In this document: one piece after another, positions 26,870 to 39,900 of the stretch
Position numbering within the stretch: position 1 is the first letter of the stretch
How the letters are laid out: each line of letters opens with the position of its first letter
NCBI GenBank assembly: GCA_019055375.1
Contig: JAHQIW010001543.1
Span: 58,280 to 122,279, forward strand
Origin: Parelaphostrongylus tenuis
Taxonomy: Eukaryota > Nematoda > Chromadorea > Rhabditida > Metastrongylidae
Direction of reading: 5' to 3'
Length of the DNA stretch: 64,000 bases
Program-made: the position numbers and the translations under genes
Notes under the pieces: generated by a model
The model's database searches: none
Seen by the model: only the letters and a program-made list of their open reading frames with translations
Told to the model about the DNA's origin: nothing

Positions 26870-27540
26870 CATTCATAACACTGGCAACTATCCCGCAATG
26901 TACTTAGCGTCGTCAATAAACAATTCACTCTAGTTGTCCTAGACAGAGTTGACAGAACGCTGGACGAAGTACAGCCATGTGAACAAGTAAGTTTCAATAA
27001 GAAGTCAGTACAATAGGCCACATCCACTCGACAATAAGGCTTATTTCACAAGAGTACAAGAGACCGTTTCGTCTCTTTTTCATCGATTTCAAGGCCGTTA
27101 TTTAGTTGAAACAGAAGCAGCTATAGAAGCTCTGGTTATCCAGGGCGTTCCCGCTCAGTACAATACATAAGGTTTCTTCGCGAGCTAAATAAAAATATCA
27201 CCAATCTATAGCAAACTGGCGTAAGAAGAGGAGTTCGACAAGGTGATACACCATCTCACCAAAATCATTCACTATCGTCCTCCAAAATGTTATGCTGCCA
27301 TTAGAATGAAACAACGTAGTAGTGAAATCAACGGCCGACGATTACATCATCTTTGCTTTGCTGATGACATCGTTCTTATAAGGCCAAGCACCAGTCAAGT
27401 TGAACGAATGTTGAGCGATTCCGGCAACGCTTGTGGAAAGATTGTTTTCCGACTAAATCTCATGAAAAACGGTGTCAAAGAGGAACGGATCGGCCTTGAA
27501 TTATCCGCGAATGCTCCAGTTACGCCTATATAAGTCAGTA
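26870..27540 (+). mobile_element. RTE-type non-LTR retrotransposon fragment (RT domain)
   Basis: Frames on the plus strand show decayed RT blocks in order: LSRTLDE-like (DRVDRTLDEVQPCEQ), a VETEAAIEAL helix, GVRQGDT followed by LHHLCFADDIVLI, the catalytic FADD box, then RMLSDSGNACGKIVFRLNL. Several frameshifts and stops; 5' and 3' truncated. Confidence 0.75.
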
Positions 27541-27559
27541 AGACACCATGAAGAACGTC

Positions 27560-27670
27560 CTTTTATTGACCTATTCCAGCACGCACTTCCGGATAGGGTG
27601 AAATGTGGGTTCGAGTCACACCTGACGCAAAAGTTTTGCACATCACTCTACATCAATGGGTATAATAATG
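27560..27670 (+). repeat. SINE-2, 3' part
   Basis: gtgggttcgagtcacacctg, then aagttttgcacatcactc. It sits directly after the RTE fragment. Confidence 0.55.
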
Positions 27671-27889
27671 AATACTATTCATGAAGTTTTGTTGTTGAAA
27701 AATACTTGGCAATGCATTTTCACCTAAGTTTTTATGATTTTCCTCATATAAACGCCGTGATGTAAATGTATTACCAAAAGCGACTGTCTCTGTCAGAACT
27801 GGTTTGGCTCTCGTTTCGCTTAACTGCGCTAGCATTTATAATATGCACTACGATTAGCTGTCATCTATGCATATCCACAGAGTAATCCA

Positions 27890-28090
27890 CGATGACTTCA
27901 GAAAAGCTTATCATTCATATTTGGTGTATATCCCCAGAGGATCGACTAAACCGAGGGGACCGTGCTACTGAGAAGTCCGCAAAGACGAAACAGATGCTTG
28001 TCTGGCATTGTATGAGTGCCCTTATCAGACCTCATGACGGGCTCAACACATTATTATGTTATCGAATTATCATTACTTTTAAGCGAAATC
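27890..28090 (+). mobile_element. Diverged retrozyme-like copy
   Basis: A single plus-strand copy around the relic hammerhead at 27962-28008; its right side resembles the segment after the ribozyme in the 36.3 and 40.1 kb copies. Ends not resolved. Confidence 0.45.
27962..28008 (+). ncRNA. Hammerhead-like relic in a diverged retrozyme copy
   Basis: Stem I GUGCUA/UGGCAU pairs throughout with two wobbles, stem II GUC/GAC, GAAA intact, stem III ACA/UGU, cleavage site GUC. The core reads CUGAGAA, so invariant G8 is A. Downstream sequence (cccttatcagacctcatgac) matches the flank of the other copies. Confidence 0.55.
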
Positions 28091-28979
28091 TATATAAACG
28101 GTCAAAGGTAGGGTTTAGTCCAGTCAACTTTACGAGTGAAAAAGCCGGAGATAGAAAGGAAAATGAAGCCAGACTAAGATATTGATACTTGACTGGAGAG
28201 TAATAAATATGAAAAGTTCATTGCTTTTGATTCATTTGATTCACCCATCATCACAAAATAGATCCCAATAATTCTTTCAATCAGTTCGTTTCGCCGCATT
28301 CATCCTCCATAAAGATGTTCAAATATCTCAGGTGCTGCTTTGGGTGTTGCTTGAGGATTTCCGATTCTTTGAAAATATTGGAGAGTGATGGTCGAGACGA
28401 TTCTCTTCGTAGCCTTAGACGAAGCCGAACTAGACATTTTACCTGAGGCCTTTGTTGATTGATTGCAAGAGAGAGTTAGAAAATGGGTAAAAACTAGCGC
28501 TTGCTTATCGCCTCGTTTCCTAATATAGTGCTTCACTAACTGCGCTGCACCCACTTCCGCACCTTCCCTTTGAGTTAAGTATACCAGAGAAATAATGAAT
28601 AAGAAAAAAGACAAGTTGGTAACAATCATATGCACCAATGAAATTTCAGGATGTGTGCTTGGGCAACATTTGTAATGTCTCCTTCGTCACTTGCTTTACT
28701 TCTTGACTTCATAATTAATCAGTGCATTATAAAAGAATCTAAGCAAACTTGGAGCAATGGACAGTTAGATTTGTAGGAGCAAAGCATTGTAACTCGTGGA
28801 TAGAAAGCTATGGTCCCCCAGATGAATCAGTTTTCTTGACATTGACTACACTAAGAATTTTATCATGTATGCCCTATTAACAGTTGATTTTCATTATAGA
28901 CTCCTCAATTATACCGGCACTGATTATTACTACTATTACTTGTTCATTGATTTATTTATTCACACGTCCCGTCATCACA

Positions 28980-29165
28980 ATTTTTATTGTGCTGATCCCA
29001 GAACTTTTAGCAATCGATTCGTTTTTCGTCCTCTTCTTCTGGTTGAGCATATCTCTTTACCATCTCGAGTATAGCCTGGCTGTAGCGTTCCACCCACAGA
29101 GCGTTCGTGGTGACGGCCGGAGAGTGCGGGGGATGGGGAGGCTCTACTCCACGCTCGGTCATGGC
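28980..29165 (-). repeat. SINE-3-like fragment
   Basis: Reverse body: gtatagcctggctgtagcgt, agagcgttcgtggtgacggc. Confidence 0.6.
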
Positions 29166-29185
29166 GTCCATTGTCACTGTTAATA

Positions 29186-29266
29186 TTTTATACCTACACT
29201 ATATATTAATATTATATACCTACACTACAATATTATATACCTACACGTTAATATACCTACACTACT
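29186..29266. repeat. Minisatellite of tatacctacact-type units
   Basis: Four to five imperfect copies of an AT-rich unit ending in atacctacact. Confidence 0.7.
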
Positions 29267-30847
29267 TCTTAGTAACTCATTGGGTTGAACCAAGGTCTCC
29301 CATTCCTCTGGTCGGAAATCAGAAGCAAACTTGTATAATATGGATGGAAGTACTATTCGGTGGCCTTCTGCTTTCATTGTACAGCTTCCGACTACACAAT
29401 CACTATGATGCTTGTTAAAACGAATTCATGGTACACTCCTCAAAAATATTAGATCAACTCCGAATGGGGCTTATTCTTCATCTTTGACTATCGCATCTAC
29501 TAGCGCCATGAGTGATGTGCGCCCGGATACAGCGCTACGTTCGTTCTTGATACAAAATAAATTTTGCTCAACATTTCCGACAAAAGAGAGCAAACGTCAT
29601 CGTTGACTGTAGAAGTTGTGATGCACCAGATTTCCTACCTTACGCAGATGCCGCCTGCCTACCATGCTATGAGACGCGACGCCGCCGTTACAGTAGCTGG
29701 CCGAGATGCTACGTCGCGCGGCGTGCCACGTTCCGTAGCACGTAGTCCCCAAGGTGTTGAAACTACATTGCCGACTAGAAACAATGATTACCAAAATCCG
29801 ATCTTCTCACAAACATATTTTTTGAATTCTTCCACAGATTTTAGGGAAAACGCTCCTTGTACGATTGTAATCTGATATACTATAGCGCCCTATGGCCATG
29901 TTAAGACAGTAAACAACCAACAGATTGAGATGTTATAAGTGCTATTTTAATGTGATTTTATCAAATGTACTTATTACCATACCACGACAGTCATTCACGA
30001 AGGTGGTGATTTACTTGAGATTTCAGACTTCTAAGAGAGACTGTGAATGCCCAAAACAATGAATGTTTCTAGGACAATTGTCTAACCCATTGAAAAAATC
30101 GTGAAGCATATGACGCTGACAAATCTGTCTCTCTGTAGCCTGCTTCTAAGAAACAACCTTTTTTAAGTGTATTTTTTCAAATTTTTATTGTGGGCATTAT
30201 TCAAGCTCAACAGTTATCAAGCGTAAGAACGTCACATATAAAAATAAAAACGAAGACAACATTTGCTCCTAGTGAACGAAATTCAGTTGAATACAACACA
30301 AAAACCAAATTCAATACAGAACATACCGAACAAAATTTACAACACGTTCTGTTTTGCCGTAGCGTGCGCCAGCATGTGGCACACATCGCCTGTGGACGGA
30401 GTAAGCAAACCTCGTCAGAATTATTATCTGGATTTATATTGGGCCAGTCAAAATTTTTCTACGTTCACCAGACAAGTAGACAAGCTAGTGTAACAAAGTG
30501 CAAACTACTTTTATATCTGATAGGTAACTCGTATACTACTAGCCGCTAAACGACCCATAATTACGATACCCGAGATTCAATCCCAATAAACTTTTCCACA
30601 TAAAGCGCATATATAAAAAACATTGCCCACTCGAGAAACAACCGGTTCCGGCACCTAAATTTGAGTTACTAATAAGAAACGACGAGAGCCCTTCAAATCA
30701 TGCACAAACAGTTATGCCTTGTCCAAAAGTATAAAAAAAAACAACATTACCCGCTTAACAGCAACTTCTACACCTTCTTCAAGATGATCATGAGTCACAA
30801 TATTTGCTCTGAAAAAATAACAATTTTGCTGTGAACACTGGTATTTT

Positions 30848-32150
30848 ATCAGTAGTACTTCTGTTCAGCAGTTCCGAGGTGGCATAAATATAGCACAAAT
30901 AGTACAACAATCGTGGTGGTTTACGTTTCGGCAAGGTTCGCCATCTTCATGGCCTGAAAAGGCCAAATTGATTCGCAAATCATTCAGTCTAAGCCTCCAT
31001 AACCTCAGCAGAAAATGTAAGAAACGATTTTTTGGAAAGCATAATAAAAACTTCATTACAAAAACACACTCACCCGCTTCAATGTTTTGAGTCTTTCAAT
31101 TATTCATTGAAGACCTGCCACTTAAAGTCAGTGCGCAAGCTAGACTGTGCCCGCTCAGGCCAGGAAGATCAGTCTGAGGTATGGTGCGAGGTCACGCGTT
31201 ATTACGAGGCACTCCTCCTTGCGATTCATTTCTGAGCCTTTACTATGTATCCAAAAGGCTCAAAGTCTAACGCGTGGATATTTTTGATTCCTGTGCAAGG
31301 ATCGTATATTTCACGTCAAAATTTGCCTTTTTATGTTTTTGTTCCTTATGCGTGCCTAGTGGGGTTTTTGGGTCGGAGTGATGCTACCCAGTTAAGTGCT
31401 CTTTCAGGCAGATGCAAAGTGGCCTACTCGTTTCGTCAATATATTCATCCCCGCAAGCTTCGCTTAAGGTCAGATAGAATGTACCAGATCCCATGCAATC
31501 GCCGTCTCTGCCGTTTGGGCAAACTTTACAGTCTTCCGTTTCGCAGAGGTGGTCATACAGTCCGTTGCGGACTATATGCCGCTTTAGTCTAATCGGTGCT
31601 ATCTCGACTACTGCTACCGCATTATCCAAACCCCCTCTTTTTAGGCAGCGTTTGATTGCTGCACTTACTTCGTTAGAGATAGAGGGCAGAATGGATGGAA
31701 CTTTATCCTCGCCTTGCCTTCCGTTTGGGGTTGCCGAATTTCCTCTAATCCTAACCTGAGGAACCCCCACCGTGTTGTAGCCATTAGAGATGGCTATTTT
31801 TCGAGCCAAGCTTAGGGACTCTATCTTATGTTCTTTTCCGTGCACACAATAACAGCTGTTCGAAACATGTTAATTATATGTCGCATTTTGTGTGCAACGG
31901 ATTAGATAGGTAATGGACCAGTATGTTTTGTTGCTCGGCTTGCGGTACCACTTTGTGCTTTAGGAGTTCTTGGATAGGTTGACTTGAACGTTCGGAAATG
32001 GTAGCCAGTTTGACTTAGGTTTCTCACAAATGAACTTTATGCACTCTGACTGACAATATAACAATTCAAAACATTTGTCCATCTCCTCTTGTGCTGAACA
32101 GACGAGAAAGCAATCATGTATATACCTACAGTAGAGTTACGGCCGGAGAT
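30848..32150 (-). mobile_element. Penelope-like retroelement fragment (RT end plus GIY-YIG), minus copy
   Basis: 5'-truncated copy. Reading the minus strand from about 32140: a decayed RT active-site block (CRYIHDC, from an expected YxDD-type box), then CSAQEEMDKCFELL and KPKSNWLPFPNVQVNLSKN, typical of the RT C-terminus; then, from 31845, an open frame of 153 codons with a Cys cluster (CETEDCKVC, GDC) and a GIY-YIG-like nuclease start (GTFYLTLSEACGDEYIDET). The 3' end near 30900 contains a foldable gccgaaacgtaaacc segment. It is degenerate, with the YIG glycine replaced by Asp. Confidence 0.8.
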
Positions 32151-32224
32151 CGATTATTGAGGCCTCTACTCTTTACATAAAAGCGATAGCATGGGTCGGA
32201 GTAGTCGTTGTCCATTGCCAGCCC

Positions 32225-33165
32225 TCTGCAATCCCAGACGGAAGGCCTGGCGAAGATAAAGTTCCATTCATCCTGCCCTTGATATCTAACGAAGCAATTA
32301 AAGGCTGCTCTAAAAGAGCGGGTTTGGAGAAGTCGGTAGCAGTAGTCGAGATACCACCGAATACACTAAAGCGGCATTTAGTCCGCAACCGACTGTATAA
32401 CCGCCTCTGCGAAACGAAAGACTGCAAAGTTTGTCCAAACGGCAGAGACGGGGACTGCATGAGGTCGGGTACAATTTACCTAATCTCTTGCGAGGCATGC
32501 GGAGATGAATATATTGGTGAAACGGGTTGACCACTCTGCATCCGCGTAAAAGAGCACCTAGCTGGGAAGCGTAACTCCGATCCAAAGACCCCACTAGGCA
32601 CGCATAAGGAACAAAAACATGAAGGGGCAGATTTTGACGTGAAATATACGATCCTTGCACAGGAATCAAAAATATCCACGCGTTAGACTTTGGAAGCCTT
32701 TTGGATACATAGTAAAGGCCCAGAAATGAATCGCAAAGAGGAGTGGCTCGTAATAACGCGTGACCTCGCACCATACCTCAGGCAGATCTTCTTGGCCTGA
32801 GCAGGCACGCTCTCACTTACGCACTGACTCTAAGTGGCAGGTCTTCAATGAATGATTGAAAGGCCTATGACATTTAAGCGAGTGAGTCTGCTTTTGTAAT
32901 GAAGTTTTTACTATGCGATCCAAAAATTCGTTTCTTACGTTTTCTGCTGAGGTTATGGAGGCTTTTGACTGAATGATTTGCGAGTCAATTTGACCTTTCC
33001 AGGCTTTGAAGATGGCGAATCTTGCCGAAACATAAGCAACCACGATTGTTGTAATATTTCTGCTGTATTTTTGCTTCACTGTATTGTACTGCATTACTAG
33101 TATTCAATAAATACTATACTTGACACCTTGGAACTGCTGAGCAGAAGTACTACTGATATATTCCT
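32225..33165 (+). mobile_element. Penelope-like retroelement fragment (GIY-YIG), plus copy
   Basis: Inverted copy of the neighbour, head to head, about 930 bp. The plus strand encodes VVEIPPNTLKRHLVRNRLYN, the Cys cluster CETKDCKVC, and GTIYLISCEACGDEYIGETG, the GIY-YIG core of EN+ Penelope-like elements; an in-frame TGA follows, after which the frame resumes (PLCIRVKEHLAGK). The last 25 bp (gaactgctgagcagaagtac) mirror the left end at 30855-30880. Confidence 0.8.
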
Positions 33166-33239
33166 ACTATGCCGAGGTTAACTGTTAGTCGGTCTTGGGT
33201 ACTGATATTTTGTCTACTTTACGCAACAAGTGATCACAA

Positions 33240-33515
33240 TTTACTGCGCAGAACCTACAGCGTATGCGTTCAATTTGTTTCCCCGTATTTATCCTCGACA
33301 AAGGTCTTCAAACACTTCAGCTTTCCAAATATTGTGAAAATTTGGTCGCAACGACTCTCCTCGCGATCTCGGAGGTAGCCAAGCCAAGCGCTTATATGCG
33401 TTCAGTTCACTGATTGCAAGAAAGTTTTAGGAAAGGGGATCGAACCAGCACATCGCTTACCAGATCGCTATGATACACACCCCCAATGCTACTGCGCTAG
33501 TCGCCCCATCACCAT
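33240..33515 (-). repeat. SINE-3-like, reversed
   Basis: ggtagccaagccaagcgctt and gattgcaagaaagttttagg match the reversed body; the tRNA-like end cgctactgcgctagtcgccc-type lies at 33485-33510. A second copy follows at 33590-33825. Confidence 0.5.
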
Positions 33516-33589
33516 CTTACCCTTTATTTTCGTGGTTTTGATCTCAATCACAATGTACTTTACCACTTTATCTGACCCGTATCAGAATA

Positions 33590-33825
33590 TTTCTTCTACT
33601 GTGCGGACTGCAGTACTTCTAGCACTTGACTCTTCTCGCACCGCATTCATCACTTGCTTGAGAAATTCTTCTTCATGAGCGTCGTAGAATATCGGTTGAG
33701 CACTCCTCTTTGCAATCTCAAGGGTAGCCAAGCTGGGGCGTTCGTTACTGATTTGCCAGTGTTAGTGGAACAAACCAGCGGTGAGCCGAAGTGAGCATCA
33801 CTACACACTAAACCATCGGCCCCAT
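33590..33825 (-). repeat. SINE-3-like, reversed
   Basis: Contains catcacttgcttgagaaatt, gggtagccaagctggggcgt and a degraded B/A box end. Confidence 0.5.
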
Positions 33826-33920
33826 TGTCAATTTGTCAGCTACTTCACCAGACAACTAATATTCGACGAAGTTCTTCACACTTTCCGACCAACAAATCTT
33901 GACATTTTCTATTAATGACC

Positions 33921-36900
33921 TCAATTTTCGATGGAATATGATATAAAATGATACATTATATCAATGGTTCCACCGTAACATTCCACAACAACGCCTATAT
34001 CGTCATAGAGTATCAGTTGACAGCCAATACCGCGGTACTGATCGGGATCGACTGAACTGAGTCGTTTTGACCACTCTGAAATAAGAAATAGGACGACATC
34101 GTTATGAACAATAACAATCACACTAGATTTCCTCACCAGCTATATCGAAAGCTTCATCATGAAAGCTACTCCTGCATGTGACTACATTGTCAAAAAGAGC
34201 TTGGATTACAATACCAGGTGCTTTCACAATGCAAGTGTTATTACAGTCCTAGAATGAAGCCATTGAGATAAATCTTACAACTTCTTACAGCTTTGCATTG
34301 AACAATAGAACAAAAATATATCACCTATTCGAAACGACGTGTATCCCCTAAGAAACAGTTTTTTGAAGGCCTTTTTCGCTAAATACTGCTCTTCTTGTAC
34401 TTTTGATATTCATTCGATTTCCTTATAAACGGTGATCTCAAAACGAAACACGGTTTCCAAAAAAAAAGTCTTCATAGTGCTTCGTAGCAGCGAGTTATCT
34501 TTCACCTCTTATTTACACTGTCTGCTCAACTACGATCTGTGTTTGACCCTTTACTAAATTTTGAGAGCTCTTTAGACAGCTTCCAGAGATTCTGAGACCA
34601 ATTTTCTAGACCCTTTACTAAATGTTGAGAGCTCTTTAGACAGCTTCCAGAGATTCTGAGACCAATTTTCTACCATAGTGTTGCAAAAGCAAAAATAGAT
34701 TACATTTTACTGTGGGATATATAAATACATAAGAGTTCACTATGCATCGGAAACATGGGAAGCTATACAGAAAATTAAGCTGTATCAAAGTAACACAAAA
34801 AACCAAGGGCTTTTTTGGAGTCAAAATGGGAAAAAATTTCAATTAATAAACAAATATAACGCGCCACTTGTGCTTTATGCTGCAAGATCGATCACCTGCC
34901 GTACCCAAGAGTAAATCCGGCCAGTGGGGCAGTTGATGGATTGCGCTACTCAATTCGTTACTTAATTAAAGTTTTTTATCCGTTTTGGAGAAGAACTCAA
35001 GGGTTTTGGTGTAACTCCGATACTCTATGATTTTCTCTGCATGTTCATTAACATTACTTATATAATTAGCTCTTACGTGCGAAGAAAACATAGAGGGTGG
35101 AACGTAATCTTCTTTTCTTCTTACAGCGTTATATAAGACCTAAAAAGTGTGCCTACTTTCAAAATAATAGGAATTTTTGCTATCAAATCCACCACATTTC
35201 TGGCGAAAATCCATCTACAGACAGTAGTTGACCAAAAATGCCGCCAAAGTGAGACGTAATCTTATTTTTGCTGCCACAGCGTAGTGGAAAGCCTTTTCAG
35301 AAACCAAACCAAGCCTTGAGATAGCTGAGATTTGAATAACTACCAAAAGTCCAGGAGAATAGCTACTGCACGGCGAAAAATGCTTCTAAATAAATGCATG
35401 AGAGGAGATGTACATGCCGCCCGAATGAGTAAAATTATTAACAGCATCCAAGAGACGTAATCTATATTTAGATACAGACGGATTTATATAATGTAAACTG
35501 AAGAACCCACTATACAACGCGAGAAAACGTCGAGTCCAGAAAACGTGACATTGTACCTCGCAAAAAACAAACTGTAGCTGCTCGATCGGATTCATTACAC
35601 AAACATTTGGTATACAGAACACTCGATCAGGAAACAATCGTTTCAACTGCAAAAAAAGAACTCGAAAAATCCACACTGACACAAATGGAAAGATTGAGCT
35701 CACAAAACTTAGCAGGAAAGGTGATCACTATCTCATGAAGGTCCTTTTTATCATGGAAGCTTGTGCGATGTTAGCATATCCTCCTTCAAAGCGCTAGATG
35801 TATTCGCTTTGCTCAAGTCGTTTCTACTTATATGGTAGAGGTCACCGAGGTGTTGCCACCCACCATAAAATGATATTATTTATACATTTATTTTTAGTGC
35901 TTTATTGAGACCACGCTCAAATTTCAATAGATCCTTTCATTATTATTTGAGCCAACTTGTCATGTGGTCTGGTAAGAGCTCTTGTACAGCCCGATACACG
36001 TGCTTCGTCCTTAAAGACTCGTCAGTCGGGCAGAACCCGTCGTCTGTCGATATTTTTATGGTCAGTTCTCTCGGGAGCTCTCCTCTCTTACAGAGAGTCA
36101 TCGAGGACGAACGTTTTTCACTCTATGTCAATTAAATTTTCACCCAACACAGAGTGTTGCGCACTCGATTGCTCGTTGGCTGGTATTCAAATTTCACTTG
36201 AGATAGAGTGTAAAACGTTCGTCTTCAATGACTCTCTGTAAGGGAGTAGAGCTCCCGAGAGAACTGACCATAAATATATCGAAAGACGACGGGTTCTGCC
36301 CGACTGACGAGTCTTTGAGGACGAAACACATGTATCGGGCTGTACAAGAGCCCTTACCAGACCACATGACAAGTTGGCTCAAATAATTTTATTTAATTGT
36401 ATGTACCCGAAAATATGGTAGTATACATAAAATTCAACATCAGACGGGAGTTGGCCAAGCGCTTCACTTGTTCCGCCGCAGCGTACTATCCACAACATCG
36501 ACATAACCGCTCACCTATCACTCTTTCGATATAAACTATAGTAGCTAGCAGTAAGCAACCATTAACGAGTTTCGTCAGGTACACATATTGAATTGAACCC
36601 AGTTATGCTGATAGTTATTCGAAATTTACACCTCGATTCCTTCATTAGGTAGAGAACGAGTCGTAGCAGAGGGGTGGGCCTAGACGTCTAGCGATAACCC
36701 TCCCCCCCTGAAAGGGAGAGAGGGAGAGAGAGAGAGAGAGAGAGGGAGAGAAGGAGGGAGAGAGAGAAGAGAGAGAGAGAGAGGGAGACACGGGTTTACC
36801 TCATACCTGGGCTCGGAAGTTTTGCATGTCACTCAACAATCTTGGATATTTGATAACATCAAAACGCTTCTATAAGAGCAGCAAGATAAAAAGTATTCTG

Positions 36901-39900
36901 GTAAACTGACTAATTACTTGTAGTGTAAGACAACGCAGTGGCGATCTTTCCCACACAAGTAGTCAAATGGCTCTGATAAAGGCGAAATCGCCAAGATGGC
37001 ATCAAACAATTTTGAAATTCCGATCCTTTTCAAGAAGGAAATTAACAGCTATAGCACAGGGTTCACACTTTCGGAACCTTGGAGCCACCTCATTTGCATC
37101 TTTACCCTTCCGCGAGGACGTGATGAATGTAAAAAATCGATTATTTCAATTGTGATATTGCTGTTATTGTTAAGTTATATGTAATTATATTGTGTTATTA
37201 TGAGTAGGAAATCACAACAACAATATAAATGAAATATAACAGTTATATGTTCAATGCGTTTTCACGCTGGGGGTAAGAGATGCACAGGAGGCTAGTCCAC
37301 GGTTCCGAAGAGCTTAAGAAGATCTATCGAACTCGCACAACCGTTTTAAGAAAAGGACAGCTCATGTAAAAACACAAACTTTATTCGACTTACTTCATTA
37401 TAGGCTTTACCACAAGTGAGGATGATTCGTTCACCTTCAGTGGCTTTTAGCTTTAATTCGTTTCTATTTTCAGGTATCAGAACATTGACACCACACCGCC
37501 TAAAAAATCAATGAAATAATTTTGAGTTGAATTCCAAAATTGTAACAAAAAGGTTCAAAATAAACAAGGTTCTTTCTGACTATAAGGGGGACAAATGAAA
37601 ACTGAAACTAACCTCATTCGTTGAAGAAGTAGTTTTCAAAGGAGTGTAAGTAACTATTGAAAAGCTTAGATTTCTTGCTACAGCCCAACATCGTCGGTTT
37701 TCGAAAAAGCCTTTTCTTGACGATGCTACAGGAGGAGATTTCTTGCGTTGTAGATGTACATATTTCTCGCCGAAGAGAGCTCTTTCTTTGAACTATCACT
37801 AATCATTCGTTAGAGTGATCGCTTCGGATTCCAACGACGTGCTTATATCCTGAAAACACCGTCTATCTGAAACGCAACAGGTAAATCAAGTCAAATTCAA
37901 TGTGTGAGCAAGGCGGCCTTTAGCCTCTTCACGTGCCCGCGCGTGTGGCGGCCATGTTCGATGACGCGTCATCAATTTTTCCATTATATGAACACGTAGA
38001 GAAGTATAGCGTTAGCAGTTCACGTGGCCTCCTCACGCACAGGCACGTGGGCCAAAGCCCCCTTGGTCACCCATGCGGATTCACTTATTTTACCTGCTGC
38101 GTTACAGAGAAACGGTTTTTTTAAATCGTAAGCACAGCGTTGGGATCAGAAACGATTACGCTATCGTATGATTACCAATAGTCCAAAGAGAGAGCTCTGT
38201 CCGGCGAGAAATATGCGCGTCTGAAACATAGTTTTGTGTGGATATTACAACGTTATAAAATGGTCCTTTCGAAAAACGGCGAAGTGGGGTCGTAGTCAGA
38301 AATCTAAGCTTTCGAATAGTTACTAACACTCCTATGAAGACTTCTTCTATAGCAAATTAGGTCGGTTTTTCATTTTCTTCTTAAAATCAGTAAGAACCTT
38401 GAACAATTCAAAGAGTCTAATATACCTCAAATTTTTCCCAAGACCAAGAAGCATGGAATCCACAATGCAATGAAGATCAGTCGACTTCCGAGTACCACAT
38501 AGAACACCATTCAGCTTCTTCAAACACGTAAAATCTAGTGTTTCCAGAAATATTGAGGATCAGTGGGAATGAAAGTTAACTTCGGAAGTCTTTTTATCCT
38601 TTTTTTTATTTCAAACAACTCATCTTCAAATTTTTTTCTTAAGCAGATCCCAGTTTTTTTAGCATTAGATTCGTTTAGTGGCAATCATCGCTTGCTTGAG
38701 AATTTCGTCTTCTTCATAATCATCGTAGAATACTAGTTGAACAGATCTCCTTACAATCTCGAATATAGCTTGGCTGCGGCGTGTTGATTGATTGCTGAAG
38801 GGTGGAGAGCTCGAACCGCACCGAGCTTCATTAACCATTTGCCCCACACCAAGTTTCTATGGAATCAGCAGATTGAATGAGTAACCTAATTCCACATGTT
38901 GAGTGATAAGCAAAATTCGGAACCTCAGGCGGAAATTGAATGCAGATTTCACCACCCTTTCTTTGAGCGGGCAGATGACAGTGCCCATATCTGTATCACA
39001 GAAAGAGAGTGATAACAGAGGAGGATTCCCGGCAGTGCAGCGGCTAGTGCGCGCCTCCGGAAAGGGTGGGACGTGAGCTGAATTCCCGCCTGAGGTTCAA
39101 GTTTTGCATATCATACAACGTTTTTGGATCTATAAGGGCATCATAGCACTGCTGTAAAAGTGGTAAAATGGGAGAAAAAACTTTCGAATCATACTAACCT
39201 CACATATTTTAGCCCATTTCATATCTTCGAACTTTATTCGTTCCTTTTTAATTTTTATTTTATCCTTCTTCTTAACGCTTACTTGAGAGCGATTCACAGC
39301 TTCGTCAAAATCGACATCCCGATTTCTGAACCAAAAATATACAACAGATACCAAGAAAACTGCGTATCAAATCTTTCATTTCATTACCAACCGCTACTTA
39401 TCCCGTTGGGAACCGTATGGTGCATGATGTACCATGATCAATTCGCGCGCCAGGATTTTCTGCTGCCACGCAGAATAGGGTTGTGAGATTTACTCGGCAA
39501 GTTTTTTAAAAGGACTGAATGATGGAATAGTACAATAGAGACCCCTTTGAGGTTTTTTCTGGTTTTTTTTTTACTATAAAGAACACCCATGTGTTTGAAA
39601 CTTTGCTTTTTTTCAACAAGAAAAACAAGTTTCCAAAAAACGAACGTATTTCCAATTCTCATATTATATTTGTTTACATATGTTTTTGTGATAGATCCTT
39701 TCATTATTACTTGAGCCAACTTGTCATGTAGTCTAGTAAGGGCTCTTGTACAGCCCGATACACGTGTTTCATCCTTACAGACTCGTCAGCCGCGCAGAAC
39801 CCGTCGTCTTTCGATATTTTTAATAAATAATAATGAAAGGATCTATTGAATTCGAGCGTGGTCTTGATAACGCACTCGAAATAAAGGTATAATATGATTA

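Larger units (their letters stand above)
28100..30840. other. Intergenic, repeat remnants only
   Basis: Holds SINE-3-like pieces (about 28265-28480, 28980-29165), the 29186-29266 minisatellite and a GC-richer patch at 29590-29770 with several short open frames on both strands, none recognised. Confidence 0.4.
35890..36395. mobile_element. Retrozyme-like inverted pair in a mut-7 intron
   Basis: Arms of about 180 bp (about 35940-36121 and 36196-36390) are near-perfect inverted copies around a 75-bp centre, each with a hammerhead. The block gagccaacttgtcatgtggt on the left is repeated in reverse on the right. Transcription from either side would give a long hairpin. Confidence 0.75.

Noticed and set aside
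31032..31759. Plus-strand frames at 31245-31592 and 31493-31759
   Set aside because: They are antisense shadows of the minus-strand Penelope-like frame; the mirror shadows occur at 32173-32774.
38885..38990. Apparent minus-strand exon with a good acceptor (gatacag)
   Set aside because: Its 3' part is a reversed SINE-2 (cgcctgaggtt, ttgcttatcactcaac), so the open frame is accidental.
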